This document shows, in pieces, positions 1 to 6,783 of a DNA stretch of 8,072 nucleotides; the stretch's first letter is position 1, and each line of letters starts with the position of its first letter. The stretch comes from UBA1413 sp964395045 (lineage in GTDB: Bacteria > Bacteroidota > Bacteroidia > Bacteroidales > Prolixibacteraceae). The position numbers were made by a program, and so were the translations under genes. The notes beneath the pieces were generated by a model, which saw only the letters and a program-made list of their open reading frames with translations, ran no database searches and was not told where the DNA came from. Location of the stretch: positions 1 to 8,072 of the forward strand of contig CAYNBE010000170.1 in assembly GCA_964395045.1 (NCBI GenBank), in the 5' to 3' direction.

Positions 1-168
1 TCCTTACGGGTTTTCAAAATTAATTTAAATTTTTGTATGAATTTTACTGTTGGGTTTGTAAACCACAAAAAAAAATTGCAGCATTGGATTTGAAACCCTT
101 CCTTTTACCCGAAATGCTAAATCATCCGGTTCCTTTTCCCCACGCTTGTCACACCTAAATATCGGAAT

Positions 169-816
169 ATGAAATTATCACAGGTAGTGAAGTATTTTGT
201 CCCCAAGGAGAAGAAGTTTTATGGCATGTTCAATCAGGCAGCCGAAAACAACGTGCAGGCTGCAAAGGCTTTGAACAGGCTCCTGAAATCGGCTTCAACA
301 GAAGAAAGCAGGGAAATCAGGCAGATTATCAAACAGATTGAAAAGCAGGGTGATGACATTACCAACCATCTGTTTGATGAACTGAACCGGAATTTCATCA
401 CCCCTTTCGACCGGGAAGATATGCATGCCCTGACTGCCCAGATTGACGATGTGGTGGATCTGATTTACAGCCTCTCATGGAAAGTAGAATTTTACAGGTT
501 CAACAATTTCAGTACATATATGGCTGATATGGGGGAATTGCTGTATCAGGGCAGCCTTCACATGCTGAACGCAATATCAGGTCTTGAAAATATGAAAAAT
601 GCATCAAAAACCCTCAAAGCATGCAAGGAACTCAGAAAGATCGAAAGCAAAATAGATGAATATTACCACAAAGCGATCGGAAATCTGTTTGATAATGAAA
701 AAGATGCCATTGAGCTGATCAAACAAAAGGAATTGCTGATGAATATCGAAAAGATTTCAAACAAAATGGAGGATGTTTCCGACGTGGTCAAGACTATCAT
801 TGTCAAGTACGCCTGA
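169..816 (+). CDS. DUF47 / PhoU-like phosphate transport regulator
   Basis: This 215-residue, mostly helical cytoplasmic protein belongs to the DUF47 (PhoU_div) family, usually encoded beside Pit phosphate transporters and thought to modulate their activity. PhoU-type E-x-x-x-D metal-binding motifs are visible at E58-D62, E159-D163 and E201-D205, with further acidic residues at D81-D84 and D93-D94, giving the expected two-fold repeated helical-bundle pattern. The length is normal for the family. The start at 169 gives the typical N-terminus beginning MKLSQVVKYF; no Shine-Dalgarno sequence precedes it. The pit transporter gene starts 37 bp downstream on the same strand, so the two are very probably one operon. 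The family call is firm; the regulatory role is inferred from the family and its neighbour. No clear promoter was found in bases 1-168. Confidence 0.93.
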   Translation: MKLSQVVKYFVPKEKKFYGMFNQAAENNVQAAKALNRLLKSASTEESREIRQIIKQIEKQGDDITNHLFDELNRNFITPFDREDMHALTAQIDDVVDLIYSLSWKVEFYRFNNFSTYMADMGELLYQGSLHMLNAISGLENMKNASKTLKACKELRKIESKIDEYYHKAIGNLFDNEKDAIELIKQKELLMNIEKISNKMEDVSDVVKTIIVKYA

Positions 817-853
817 AAACCGGGAATGAAAAAAAATACTTAATTTGCCCGCT

Positions 854-1921
854 ATGCTGAGTTTACTGATTATCATTATTGCTCTGGCATTGTTGTTTGA
901 TATCATCAACGGTTTTCACGACGCAGCCAATTCCATTGCCACCGTTGTATCGACCAAGGTACTTTCCCCCCTTCCGGCTGTGTTGATGGCAGCAGTTTTC
1001 AACTTTCTTGCCTACTGGATTTTCAATCTGAAGGTTGCAAATACCGTAGCCAAAACTGTTGAGTATGGAGCAATCAGCCTCGAAGTAATTCTGGCGGGGA
1101 TCATAGCCGCCATTATCTGGAACCTTCTCACCTGGTGGCTGGGAATCCCTTCCTCGTCATCACACACCCTGATAGGAGGTTTTGCCGGATCGGCAGTAGC
1201 CCATACAGGTACTTTCAGTGTCATCAACCAAACAGTCATACTGAAAACGGCAGGTTTTATATTTGTTGCCCCGTTTCTGGGAATGTTCATATCCTATTTC
1301 CTGATGCTCATCATTATGTGGTCGTTTAAGAAGGTCAGGCATCAGGTTGCGGTAAACATTTTCAGGAAAGGACAACTTCTTTCGGCAGCGCTTTTCAGTC
1401 TGGGGCACGGTGGCAGCGATTCCCAGAAAGTAATCGGGATCATCAGCGCCGCTATGCTTGTATTTGTTGCTGGGTTTGATGCAGGCTCAGTGCCTTCCTG
1501 GGCACATGTTTATGAAGTTGCGGATGCCTCAGGGCACTCCCAGCTCCACGTTCCGGGATGGATACCCATCTCCTGCTATTCGGCCATTGCCATTGGTACC
1601 ATGATCGGGGGATGGAGAATTGTCAAGACAATGGGAACCCGGATCACCAAAGTCACCCCCCTCGAAGGTGTGGCTGCAGAATCGGCCGGGGCTATCACCC
1701 TTTTCGGGATTTCCCAGGGGCTTGGAATCCCCGTCAGCACAACCCATACCATTGCCGGGGCAATCATGGGGGTGGGCATGACCAAAAGGCTTTCAGCTGT
1801 CAGATGGGGCGTGGCCACCAACCTGCTCGTCGCCTGGATATTGACCATCCCCGCCAGTATGTTCATCGCAGCCCTTGTTTATTTCGCCATCGACCTGATA
1901 CCTTCCCTGCACGGACTCTGA
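854..1921 (+). CDS. pit: Pit-family inorganic phosphate transporter
   Basis: An integral inner-membrane permease of the PHO4/PiT family that imports inorganic phosphate, typically coupled to a cation gradient. It has 355 residues counted from the ATG at 854; a TTG at 845 would add three residues (MPA) and is less likely. The internally duplicated PiT architecture is clear: a first signature at residues 20-30 (GFHDAANSIAT) with a GIPSSSSHT loop at 97-105, and a second signature at 184-192 (GHGGSDSQK) with GIPVSTTHT at 291-299. Long hydrophobic stretches cover most of the remainder. In the second signature the usual Asn before Asp is Ser (S188). The preceding DUF47 gene ends 37 bp upstream and is its likely regulator. 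No terminator was recognised after the stop. Confidence 0.93.
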   Translation: MLSLLIIIIALALLFDIINGFHDAANSIATVVSTKVLSPLPAVLMAAVFNFLAYWIFNLKVANTVAKTVEYGAISLEVILAGIIAAIIWNLLTWWLGIPSSSSHTLIGGFAGSAVAHTGTFSVINQTVILKTAGFIFVAPFLGMFISYFLMLIIMWSFKKVRHQVAVNIFRKGQLLSAALFSLGHGGSDSQKVIGIISAAMLVFVAGFDAGSVPSWAHVYEVADASGHSQLHVPGWIPISCYSAIAIGTMIGGWRIVKTMGTRITKVTPLEGVAAESAGAITLFGISQGLGIPVSTTHTIAGAIMGVGMTKRLSAVRWGVATNLLVAWILTIPASMFIAALVYFAIDLIPSLHGL

Positions 1922-2078
1922 GTAAGCAATTACCGGCCTCCCCGGGTTCCTGCCGCTTTCCTGAAATTCCAATATTAAATCTGCTGCACCACACCGGCCA
2001 TCTTGGCGTGCGAGAGATGAAAAAATCGACATTCAATGGTTTTTTTGCTATTTTTCGCTTCCGAATTCAGCAATCGTT

Positions 2079-3311
2079 ATGAAACCACGGTATTCACTTG
2101 ACAAAAAACAAATCAGAATCCTGCTTCTGGAAGGCATCCATCAGTCGGCGGTGGAAACCTTTGAAAAATCGGGATATTCAAACATCGAGTACATTAAAAC
2201 TGCCCTCGATGAAAAAAAACTGGAAGAGAAAATAAAGGATTTTCACATTATCGGGATCAGGTCAAGGACCAATCTGACAGCCGGAGTCCTGAAAAAGGCA
2301 AAGAAAATTTTCACCATCGGATGTTTCAGCATTGGCACCAACCAGGTTGACAAAGAAGCAGCCAAAATGCTTGGCATTCCTGTTTTCAACGCACCTTTTT
2401 CCAATACACGCTCAGTTGCCGAGTTGGTGATTGCAGAGTGTATCATGCTGATGCGTGAAATACCTTCCAAGAATGCAGCAGCCCACCACGGACAGTGGAT
2501 CAAATCAGCCACCCATTCTTTTGAAGTCCGCGACAAAAATATTGGCATCATCGGTTACGGCCACATCGGTTCCCAGGTTTCAATTCTTGCCGAAGCCCTC
2601 GGAATGAATGTATATTATTACGATATTGAAAAAAAATTGAGTCTCGGTAAAGCTGTGGCCTGCCAGTCACTGGACGAACTGCTCGGAAAAGTTGATATCG
2701 TAACACTGCATGTACCTGAAACCGACATGACAAAAAACATGATCTCCTCCCGGCAGATTGAACAGATGAAAAAAGGATCTGTTCTGATCAATGCATCCCG
2801 GGGAACAGTGGTGGATTACGATGCCCTTGCCGATGCCCTCCGGTGTAAACACATTGCCGGAGCTGCAGCTGATGTATTCCCCGAAGAGCCTGCCTCCAAT
2901 TCAGACCCGTTCAAATCGGTCCTTCAGGAATTCGAAAACGTGATCCTCACACCCCACATCGGGGGGAGTACCCAGGAAGCGCAGGAAAAAATCGGTTGCG
3001 AAGTGTCTGAAAAACTGATCAAGTACAGCGACAATGGTTCTACCATCGGAGCGGTGAATTTCCCGCAGATTTCCCTGCAATCGAACGAAAACAAACAACG
3101 CTTTCTTCACATCCACAAAAATGTCCCCGGTCTCATGAAAGCTGTCAACTATGTTTTTACCGACAAGGGGATCAACATCGCATCAGAATACCTTCAAACC
3201 GATCCCGACATCGGGTATGTTATTGTAGATGCAGAAACCGACCGGGGAACAGACATCATCGGTGAACTGAAAAAAATTCCTTATACCATCCGGGCCAGAA
3301 TGCTTTATTGA
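2079..3311 (+). CDS. serA: D-3-phosphoglycerate dehydrogenase
   Basis: Oxidises 3-phosphoglycerate to 3-phosphohydroxypyruvate with NAD+, the first step of L-serine synthesis, in the cytoplasm. The 410-residue product resembles E. coli SerA along its length. The NAD-binding GYGHIG lies at residues 159-164. The 2-hydroxyacid dehydrogenase triad is R241, E270 and H293 (in NASRGTVV, FPEEPA and TPHIGG). A C-terminal ACT domain covers about residues 340-410, and H346, N348 and N366 match the serine-binding residues of the E. coli enzyme, so allosteric inhibition by serine is expected. The RARMLY C-terminus parallels RARLLY in E. coli. It lies 157 bp downstream of pit, so is probably a separate unit; a weak -7-like sequence (TATTTTTC, 2049-2056) lacks a partner. 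No Shine-Dalgarno sequence is present. Its stop is 24 bp from the end of the convergent PH-domain gene. Confidence 0.96.
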   Translation: MKPRYSLDKKQIRILLLEGIHQSAVETFEKSGYSNIEYIKTALDEKKLEEKIKDFHIIGIRSRTNLTAGVLKKAKKIFTIGCFSIGTNQVDKEAAKMLGIPVFNAPFSNTRSVAELVIAECIMLMREIPSKNAAAHHGQWIKSATHSFEVRDKNIGIIGYGHIGSQVSILAEALGMNVYYYDIEKKLSLGKAVACQSLDELLGKVDIVTLHVPETDMTKNMISSRQIEQMKKGSVLINASRGTVVDYDALADALRCKHIAGAAADVFPEEPASNSDPFKSVLQEFENVILTPHIGGSTQEAQEKIGCEVSEKLIKYSDNGSTIGAVNFPQISLQSNENKQRFLHIHKNVPGLMKAVNYVFTDKGINIASEYLQTDPDIGYVIVDAETDRGTDIIGELKKIPYTIRARMLY

Positions 3312-3332
3312 TGGTTTGTCGGGAAAAACAAT

Positions 3333-3358
3333 GGTTCAGGATGAAATTTCCTGGAACC
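3333..3358 (-). terminator. Candidate hairpin terminator of the minus-strand operon
   Basis: An inverted repeat pairs 3333-3341 (GGTTCAGGA) with 3349-3358 (TCCTGGAACC): nine base pairs, one bulged G and a 7-nt loop. Read on the minus strand it is followed after a few bases by TGTTTTT, as in a weak intrinsic terminator. It overlaps the last codons and stop of the PH-domain gene. On the plus strand no T-run follows, so it would serve only the minus-strand operon. The evidence is structural only. Confidence 0.35.
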
Positions 3359-3707
3359 TGCGTCTGAACTCAAGGGGCTTCCTGATAGAGGTAAACATCT
3401 CACGGGTTCCGCCGGTTCCGATGATGGTGATGCTGCCAAATCCGAACAGCCTTCCCCAGATACTCTGGTCCACATTGACCGTTTCAACCTTGTTCAGGTT
3501 CATCTCAAAGGTGTTCCTCGAAATAAATCCCCTCTTGATGACAATCCGCTTGTTGGTGATGACAAATTCATTGGTTTTAAGCCTCACCCATGGATAAATA
3601 AACAGGGTGAACAAACCGGAAAGGGTGAAAAATATTTTCCAGTGCAACGTGGTTTCATACTCCACCTTTTCACCCGATATCAGGTTCTTTTCAACGTAAC
3701 GGCCCAT
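3336..3707 (-). CDS. Small membrane-anchored bacterial PH-domain protein
   Basis: A 123-residue protein of the bacterial PH-domain type (bPH_2/DUF304, as in YdbS/YdbT-like proteins); the molecular function is unknown. A short polar N-terminus is followed by one hydrophobic segment at about residues 22-40 ending in Tyr-Pro-Trp, then a PH-like beta-rich domain. That domain has the recognisable order TNEFVITNKRIVIKRGFISR, a segment containing LNKVETVNVDQSIWGRLFGFGSITIIGTGG, and a closing helix (RKPLEFRRRFQEI). It is probably tethered to the inner membrane with the domain in the cytoplasm. It starts 23 bp after the stop of the upstream acyltransferase gene on the same strand, so the two are probably co-transcribed. 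No independent promoter was seen in the gap. The family call is good; no partner or ligand can be named. Confidence 0.85.
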   Translation of the reverse strand: MGRYVEKNLISGEKVEYETTLHWKIFFTLSGLFTLFIYPWVRLKTNEFVITNKRIVIKRGFISRNTFEMNLNKVETVNVDQSIWGRLFGFGSITIIGTGGTREMFTSIRKPLEFRRRFQEISS

Positions 3708-3730
3708 GGTTCCTATGTTTTATCCGGTTT

Positions 3731-4624
3731 TCAAACATCAGTTTTTAAAAAATGGGGACTGCGGTTTACAGGACTACCGTTTCTGCCGGCACTCGGTTCT
3801 GCAACCCTCTGCTCCCCGTCTGGTTTCAGATCAAGCACTTCAGGATGCCTGACAATATACTTCAGGTAACGGAATAGGCGCCCGCCGTGTGATCCGTCGC
3901 ATACCCTGTGATCCAGCGCAGCACCGAGGGTGATGATTCTCCGGGGCACCACTGAATCACCAACCACCCATGGCTTTTTGTTAACGGCCCCCAATATCAG
4001 GACAAACGAAACATTGGAGGTCGGCATCAGTGCCGGAAACCCCAGGTCAAGACCCAAAGTCCCGATATTGGAGACAATGAAAGAGCCAAAACTATCAGGA
4101 GTTAAGCCCAGCTTTTTCAGTGAAAACCCCCATGAAACCGTGTAGAGCCTGAGAAATCTGAAAATCCAGTTCCTGAACGGCCATGGAATGGATGCGAGCT
4201 TTCCTTTCATGTCCATGGTTTTATTTTCGTCGCCGCTGCGGGCATTTTTTATTTCACCTGCCATGATCACCGAAAGCTCCTCCAGAGTGATCCTGTCGGC
4301 ATTCGGAATCTTTACCGACCCCAGCTCCGATCCGTCAAGCAGCACACTAACCATGGCATCAATCCTGGGCCGCTGCACAATTTTTCCTCTCCTGACATAG
4401 GCATTCAGCTCGGGTACCTCATCACGGAGAGCCCTTGCCGCAGCAAGGGTAAAAACATGCGTCAGCGTGATCTTGATCCCCTTTTTCCGCTTTTCGGTGA
4501 CAAAAGCTTCCAGCTCTGTCACATCCACTTCCGACTGGCCCAGAATTTTCGAATCAACCGGCTTTTTATAAATGGTTGATGCTACTTTCCGCCATTCGTT
4601 GTTGATATCCAGTGTCGTTCTCAT
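3731..4624 (-). CDS. Stand-alone E2-like 2-oxoacid dehydrogenase acyltransferase domain protein
   Basis: The 297-residue product has the chloramphenicol-acetyltransferase-like fold of the E2 catalytic domain (2-oxoacid_dh). The catalytic motif is H239-R-V-C-D243-G, matching the HxxxDG of dihydrolipoyl acyltransferases. Upstream lie the family-typical SNIGTLGLDLGFPAL segment and an N-terminal part beginning MRTTLDINNEWRK. There is no lipoyl domain and no peripheral-subunit-binding domain, and no E1 or E3 gene is nearby, so it is not an ordinary PDH/OGDH E2 subunit; the substrate is unknown. The C-terminal ~30 residues look unconserved. The frame stays open to an ATG at 4696, but a perfect promoter (4663-4629) lies within that extension, so the start at 4624 is preferred. 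It heads an operon with the PH-domain gene. Confidence 0.88.
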   Translation of the reverse strand: MRTTLDINNEWRKVASTIYKKPVDSKILGQSEVDVTELEAFVTEKRKKGIKITLTHVFTLAAARALRDEVPELNAYVRRGKIVQRPRIDAMVSVLLDGSELGSVKIPNADRITLEELSVIMAGEIKNARSGDENKTMDMKGKLASIPWPFRNWIFRFLRLYTVSWGFSLKKLGLTPDSFGSFIVSNIGTLGLDLGFPALMPTSNVSFVLILGAVNKKPWVVGDSVVPRRIITLGAALDHRVCDGSHGGRLFRYLKYIVRHPEVLDLKPDGEQRVAEPSAGRNGSPVNRSPHFLKTDV

Positions 4625-4628
4625 AGAG

Positions 4629-4663
4629 CAAATATAACAGTTATCCCGGGTTCCTGATGCAAA
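4629..4663 (-). promoter_or_regulatory. Bacteroidota-type promoter of the acyltransferase/PH operon
   Basis: On the minus strand a -33 TTTG (4663-4660) is followed after 23 bases by a perfect -7 box TATATTTG (4636-4629), the TAnnTTTG consensus of this phylum. Only four bases separate the box from the ATG at 4624, so transcription should start at or within a base or two of the start codon, giving a leaderless or nearly leaderless mRNA. Confidence 0.65.
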
Positions 4664-4756
4664 TGTCCCGGACACTTTTTCATCAATCCGGACCATGTTC
4701 CCTTCCAGGATGGGAAGCCTCTATTTTACAAATAAACCCAGGATAAGATGACTTCC

Positions 4757-4968
4757 CCGTTTTAAACCCGTTCAACCCGCCCCATCCGTGTTCCTGTTTC
4801 TCATATCCCCAATGGGAACACGGATTTGACGGATGCAACGGATGATCACTGATTATTCTTCGACAGAACCGGTTATTATCCGTTCAAATCCGTTCAATCC
4901 GCCTGATCTGTGTTCCTGTTTTTATATCCCCAATAGGAATGCGGATGTAACGGATACAATTGTCTTTT
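4757..4968 (+). repeat. Hairpin repeat family 1, copies A and B (upstream of the AAA ATPase)
   Basis: Two tandem units with hairpins 122 bp apart. In copy A, ATCCGTGTTCC (4784-4794) pairs perfectly with GGAACACGGAT (4815-4825) around a 20-nt loop containing ATATCCCCA. In copy B the arms are ATCTGTGTTCC (4906-4916) and GGAATGCGGAT (4936-4946); all three altered pairs become G-U wobbles in the plus-strand RNA. Flanks carry short ATCC/GGAT modules: the direct repeat ATCCGTTCAAATCCGTTCAA at 4878-4897 before hairpin B, and GGATGCAACGGAT after hairpin A, so the whole element is a long imperfect palindrome. The same family recurs at 6523-6672. This and the following tandem repeat fill most of the 639-bp gap between the two genes; no coding sequence was seen there. 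Function unknown. Confidence 0.85.
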
Positions 4969-4982
4969 CAACCCATATATTA

Positions 4983-5145
4983 GAAATAAATGCATTCGTG
5001 ATTCGTGAATTCTGATTTCTGATTGCTGAATTATCAGAATCAGAAATCAATAATCAAAAATCGATAATCAGAAATAAAGCATTCGTGATTCGTGAATTCT
5101 GATTTCTGATTGCTGAATTATCAGGATCAAATCAATAACCAGAAT
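4983..5145 (+). repeat. Hairpin repeat family 2, tandem duplication of about 88 bp
   Basis: Two tandem units, 4983-5070 and 5071-5145, each begin GAAATAAA followed by GCATTCGTGATTCGTGAATT; the second is truncated and diverges at its 3' end. Unit 1 folds into a near-perfect 16-bp stem: TGATTTCTGATT (5013-5024), a bulged G, CTGA (5026-5029), loop ATTA, TCAG (5034-5037), then AATCAGAAATCA (5038-5049). Unit 2 (5100-5134) keeps the inner CTGA-ATTA-TCAG hairpin and a shortened outer stem. A shorter third copy lies at 7631-7690. The element is AT-rich and non-coding, and resembles a REP- or MITE-like intergenic repeat. From about 5146 to the ATPase promoter nothing recognisable was seen. Confidence 0.85.
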
Positions 5146-5247
5146 ATGAACCATAATATTCCCCGTCTGAAATCTCCTGTGCCGGCTATTAAAATTGAAT
5201 CCAGTCAAAAAAATATAAAAATGAACAAATTTCATTCAAAATTAGTC

Positions 5248-5255
5248 TAAATTTG
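5248..5255 (+). promoter_or_regulatory. Candidate -7 promoter box of the AAA ATPase gene
   Basis: TAAATTTG is a perfect TAnnTTTG -7 box, eight bases before the ATG at 5264, implying a very short leader. No TTTG or TTG element lies at the expected 17-23 bp upstream, so the promoter is incomplete and probably weak or factor-dependent. Confidence 0.45.
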
Positions 5256-5263
5256 CATGTATT

Positions 5264-6409
5264 ATGGAAATTATTCGACATATCAACATCCCGGAAGGTT
5301 CCTTTTTTCTTTTCGGACCAAGAGGCACCGGTAAATCCACTCTCGTTAAAAGCCTCATTGACAGGAACACTTTGTATATCGATTTTTTGGATCCCGAAAC
5401 TTTCAGGATATACTCCGCCTTCCCGGAGACCTTGGTGAAGACCATTGATGCCCTGAAACCCCTGAAGGTAATCATCGACGAAGTCCAAAAGGTTCCCCAG
5501 ATTCTGGACGTAGTCCATAAAATGATGGAGGAGAAAAAGATACGCTTTATTCTGACTGGTTCAGGGGCGCGTAAACTCAAAAAATCAGGAGCTGACATGC
5601 TGGGGGGAAGGGCTCTGTACTGCCGTATGCATCCATTCACCGCAAGTGAGCTAGGAGAAGAGTTTTCACTTGACAAAGCATTACAGACAGGATGTATCCC
5701 GGTTGTGGAAAGAGGTGCTGAACCATCCAGGACTTTGTCAGCGTATGTAGATATTTACCTTCGTGAAGAAATTATGGCTGAAGGGCTGGTCAGGAATCTT
5801 GGATCTTTTGCCCGTTTTCTTGAAACCATCAGTTTTTCCCATGGTTCTGTCCTGAACATCAGTAACCTTGCCAGAGAGTGCCAGACCGGGAGGAATATTG
5901 TAGCCGGATACATCGAAATACTTGAAGATTTGATGCTTGGGTATCGGTTGGAAGTATTCTCCCGCAGGGCTAAAAGAAGAACAGCTTCTCATCCAAAGTT
6001 CTTTTTCTTCGATAACGGGTTATACCGCCGGTTAAGACAAAGAGGTCCTCTTGATACCGAATCCGAAATTTCCGGACCGGCATTGGAGGGTCTTGTCGGA
6101 CAACACCTCAGGGCGTTTATTGACTATTTCACCCCGGACTCCCACCTCTATTTCTGGCGTTCATTGGCTGGAAATGAAGTCGATTTTGTGTTATACGGAG
6201 GAAAATACTTCTGTGCAATTGAAGTAAAAAATACAAAAGTGGTCAGGCCAACTGATTATAACGGATTGACTTCCTTCGGTGACGATTATCCGGAAGCTGC
6301 TTTGATCATGCTCTATCGAGGAAACATTACCATGAAGCATAAAAATATACTTGTGATTCCTGTCGATTTATTTATTAAAGAGCCCGACAGATATCTTTTT
6401 GCCCATTGA
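5264..6409 (+). CDS. AAA+ ATPase with DUF4143 C-terminal domain
   Basis: A 381-residue protein of the AAA_14/DUF4143 type, which is widespread in bacteria and archaea, often multicopy, and of unknown physiological role. The Walker A motif is G18-P-R-G-T-G-K-S-T26, Walker B is VIIDE at 69-73, and a sensor-1-like TGS lies at 98-100, followed by the family-typical GGRALYCRMHPFTASEL. The C-terminal half is DUF4143: a helical part (around YVDIYLREEI and NLARECQTGRN) and then a restriction-endonuclease-like motif, E305-V-D307 and, 12 residues on, E320-V-K322 in AIEVKN, matching a D-Xn-ExK pattern. The length is normal and no key motif is lost, so it appears intact. It stands alone, with family 1 hairpin repeats on both sides. 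Cytoplasmic; DNA binding or nuclease activity is only inferred. Confidence 0.9.
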   Translation: MEIIRHINIPEGSFFLFGPRGTGKSTLVKSLIDRNTLYIDFLDPETFRIYSAFPETLVKTIDALKPLKVIIDEVQKVPQILDVVHKMMEEKKIRFILTGSGARKLKKSGADMLGGRALYCRMHPFTASELGEEFSLDKALQTGCIPVVERGAEPSRTLSAYVDIYLREEIMAEGLVRNLGSFARFLETISFSHGSVLNISNLARECQTGRNIVAGYIEILEDLMLGYRLEVFSRRAKRRTASHPKFFFFDNGLYRRLRQRGPLDTESEISGPALEGLVGQHLRAFIDYFTPDSHLYFWRSLAGNEVDFVLYGGKYFCAIEVKNTKVVRPTDYNGLTSFGDDYPEAALIMLYRGNITMKHKNILVIPVDLFIKEPDRYLFAH

Positions 6410-6522
6410 TTCTAAAAAATCCAATCATACAATCTACATTTATGCGTTCTCACCCCATACCCTCACTTCCATACAACTTGCTATTAATATAAGATTTACA
6501 GGAAATGCCCCCAAAGTGATGC

Positions 6523-6672
6523 CCGGTTCCTGTCCGCCCGATCCGTGTTCCTGTTTCTTATATCCCCACGGGAACACGGATGTAAACGATGCAACGGATC
6601 AACACTGATCGTTTATTGAACACTCCAGCCAAAATCCGTTCAAATCCGTTCAACCTGTTTGATCCGTGTTCC
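6523..6672 (+). repeat. Hairpin repeat family 1, copies C and D (downstream of the AAA ATPase)
   Basis: Copy C has the perfect 11-bp hairpin ATCCGTGTTCC (6541-6551) / GGAACACGGAT (6571-6581) with a 19-nt loop sharing TATATCCCCA with copies A and B. It continues into GATGCAACGGATCAACACTGAT-like sequence, matching the 3' flank of copy A. After 121 bp a half copy D repeats the left side only: ATCCGTTCAAATCCGTTCAA (6634-6653, identical to 4878-4897) and ATCCGTGTTCC (6662-6672), with no right arm. The 391-bp gap 6410-6800 contains this repeat and the promoter/operator of the next gene; no coding sequence was seen. Confidence 0.85.
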
Positions 6673-6745
6673 AAATACTTTCAAATTTTCAAATTTTTAT
6701 ACTTTGCTGAACGATAAAAATTTATTTCAAAAAACATTCAATTCA

Positions 6746-6775
6746 TTTGAAACAGGATATTTTTGAGTAAATTTG
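6746..6775 (+). promoter_or_regulatory. Bacteroidota-type promoter of the winged-helix/nucleotidyltransferase gene
   Basis: A -33 TTTG (6746-6749), an 18-bp spacer and a perfect -7 box TAAATTTG (6768-6775) precede the ATG at 6801 by 25 bp, predicting a leader of about 15-20 nt. A second TAnnTTTG match (TATTTTTG, 6758-6765) overlaps but lacks a well-spaced -33 partner. The -33 TTTG lies in TTTGAAA, which forms an inverted repeat with TTTCAAA at 6725-6731. Confidence 0.65.
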
Positions 6776-6783
6776 TTACTCAA
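6763..6783. promoter_or_regulatory. Candidate operator: perfect inverted repeat over the -7 box
   Basis: TTGAGTAA (6763-6770) and TTACTCAA (6776-6783) are perfect reverse complements separated by ATTTG. The palindrome is centred on and covers the -7 box of the promoter, so a bound dimer would block RNA polymerase. The downstream gene encodes a winged-helix protein, making autorepression the simplest reading. Confidence 0.6.

Noticed and set aside
53..64. GGTTT-GT-AAACC palindrome followed by an A-run
   Set aside because: The arms are only 5 bp and lie 100 bp before the DUF47 gene in AT-rich DNA; as a terminator or operator it is not distinguishable from chance.
1558..2082. 174-codon plus-strand frame overlapping the end of pit
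   Set aside because: It lies in another frame of pit for most of its length, with a His/Pro/Arg-rich composition typical of an out-of-frame reading, and no recognisable domain.
4625..4696. 24-residue N-terminal extension of the acyltransferase
   Set aside because: A perfect -33/-7 promoter lies inside it, immediately before the ATG at 4624, and the extension does not resemble the N-terminus of the family.
4833..5015. 60-codon plus-strand reading frame
   Set aside because: It runs through hairpin repeats of families 1 and 2; its peptide resembles that of the frame at 6399-6608 only because both read copies of the same repeat. No start signal or conserved domain.
4757..5145. CRISPR array
   Set aside because: The repeats are long, divergent and hairpin-forming, with similar rather than unique sequence between them, and no cas gene is present.
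6399..6608. 69-codon plus-strand reading frame after the ATPase gene
   Set aside because: Overlaps the 3' end of the ATPase gene and then reads through repeat copy C (PPDPCSCF versus PPDLCSCF at copy B). Repeat-driven, not a gene.
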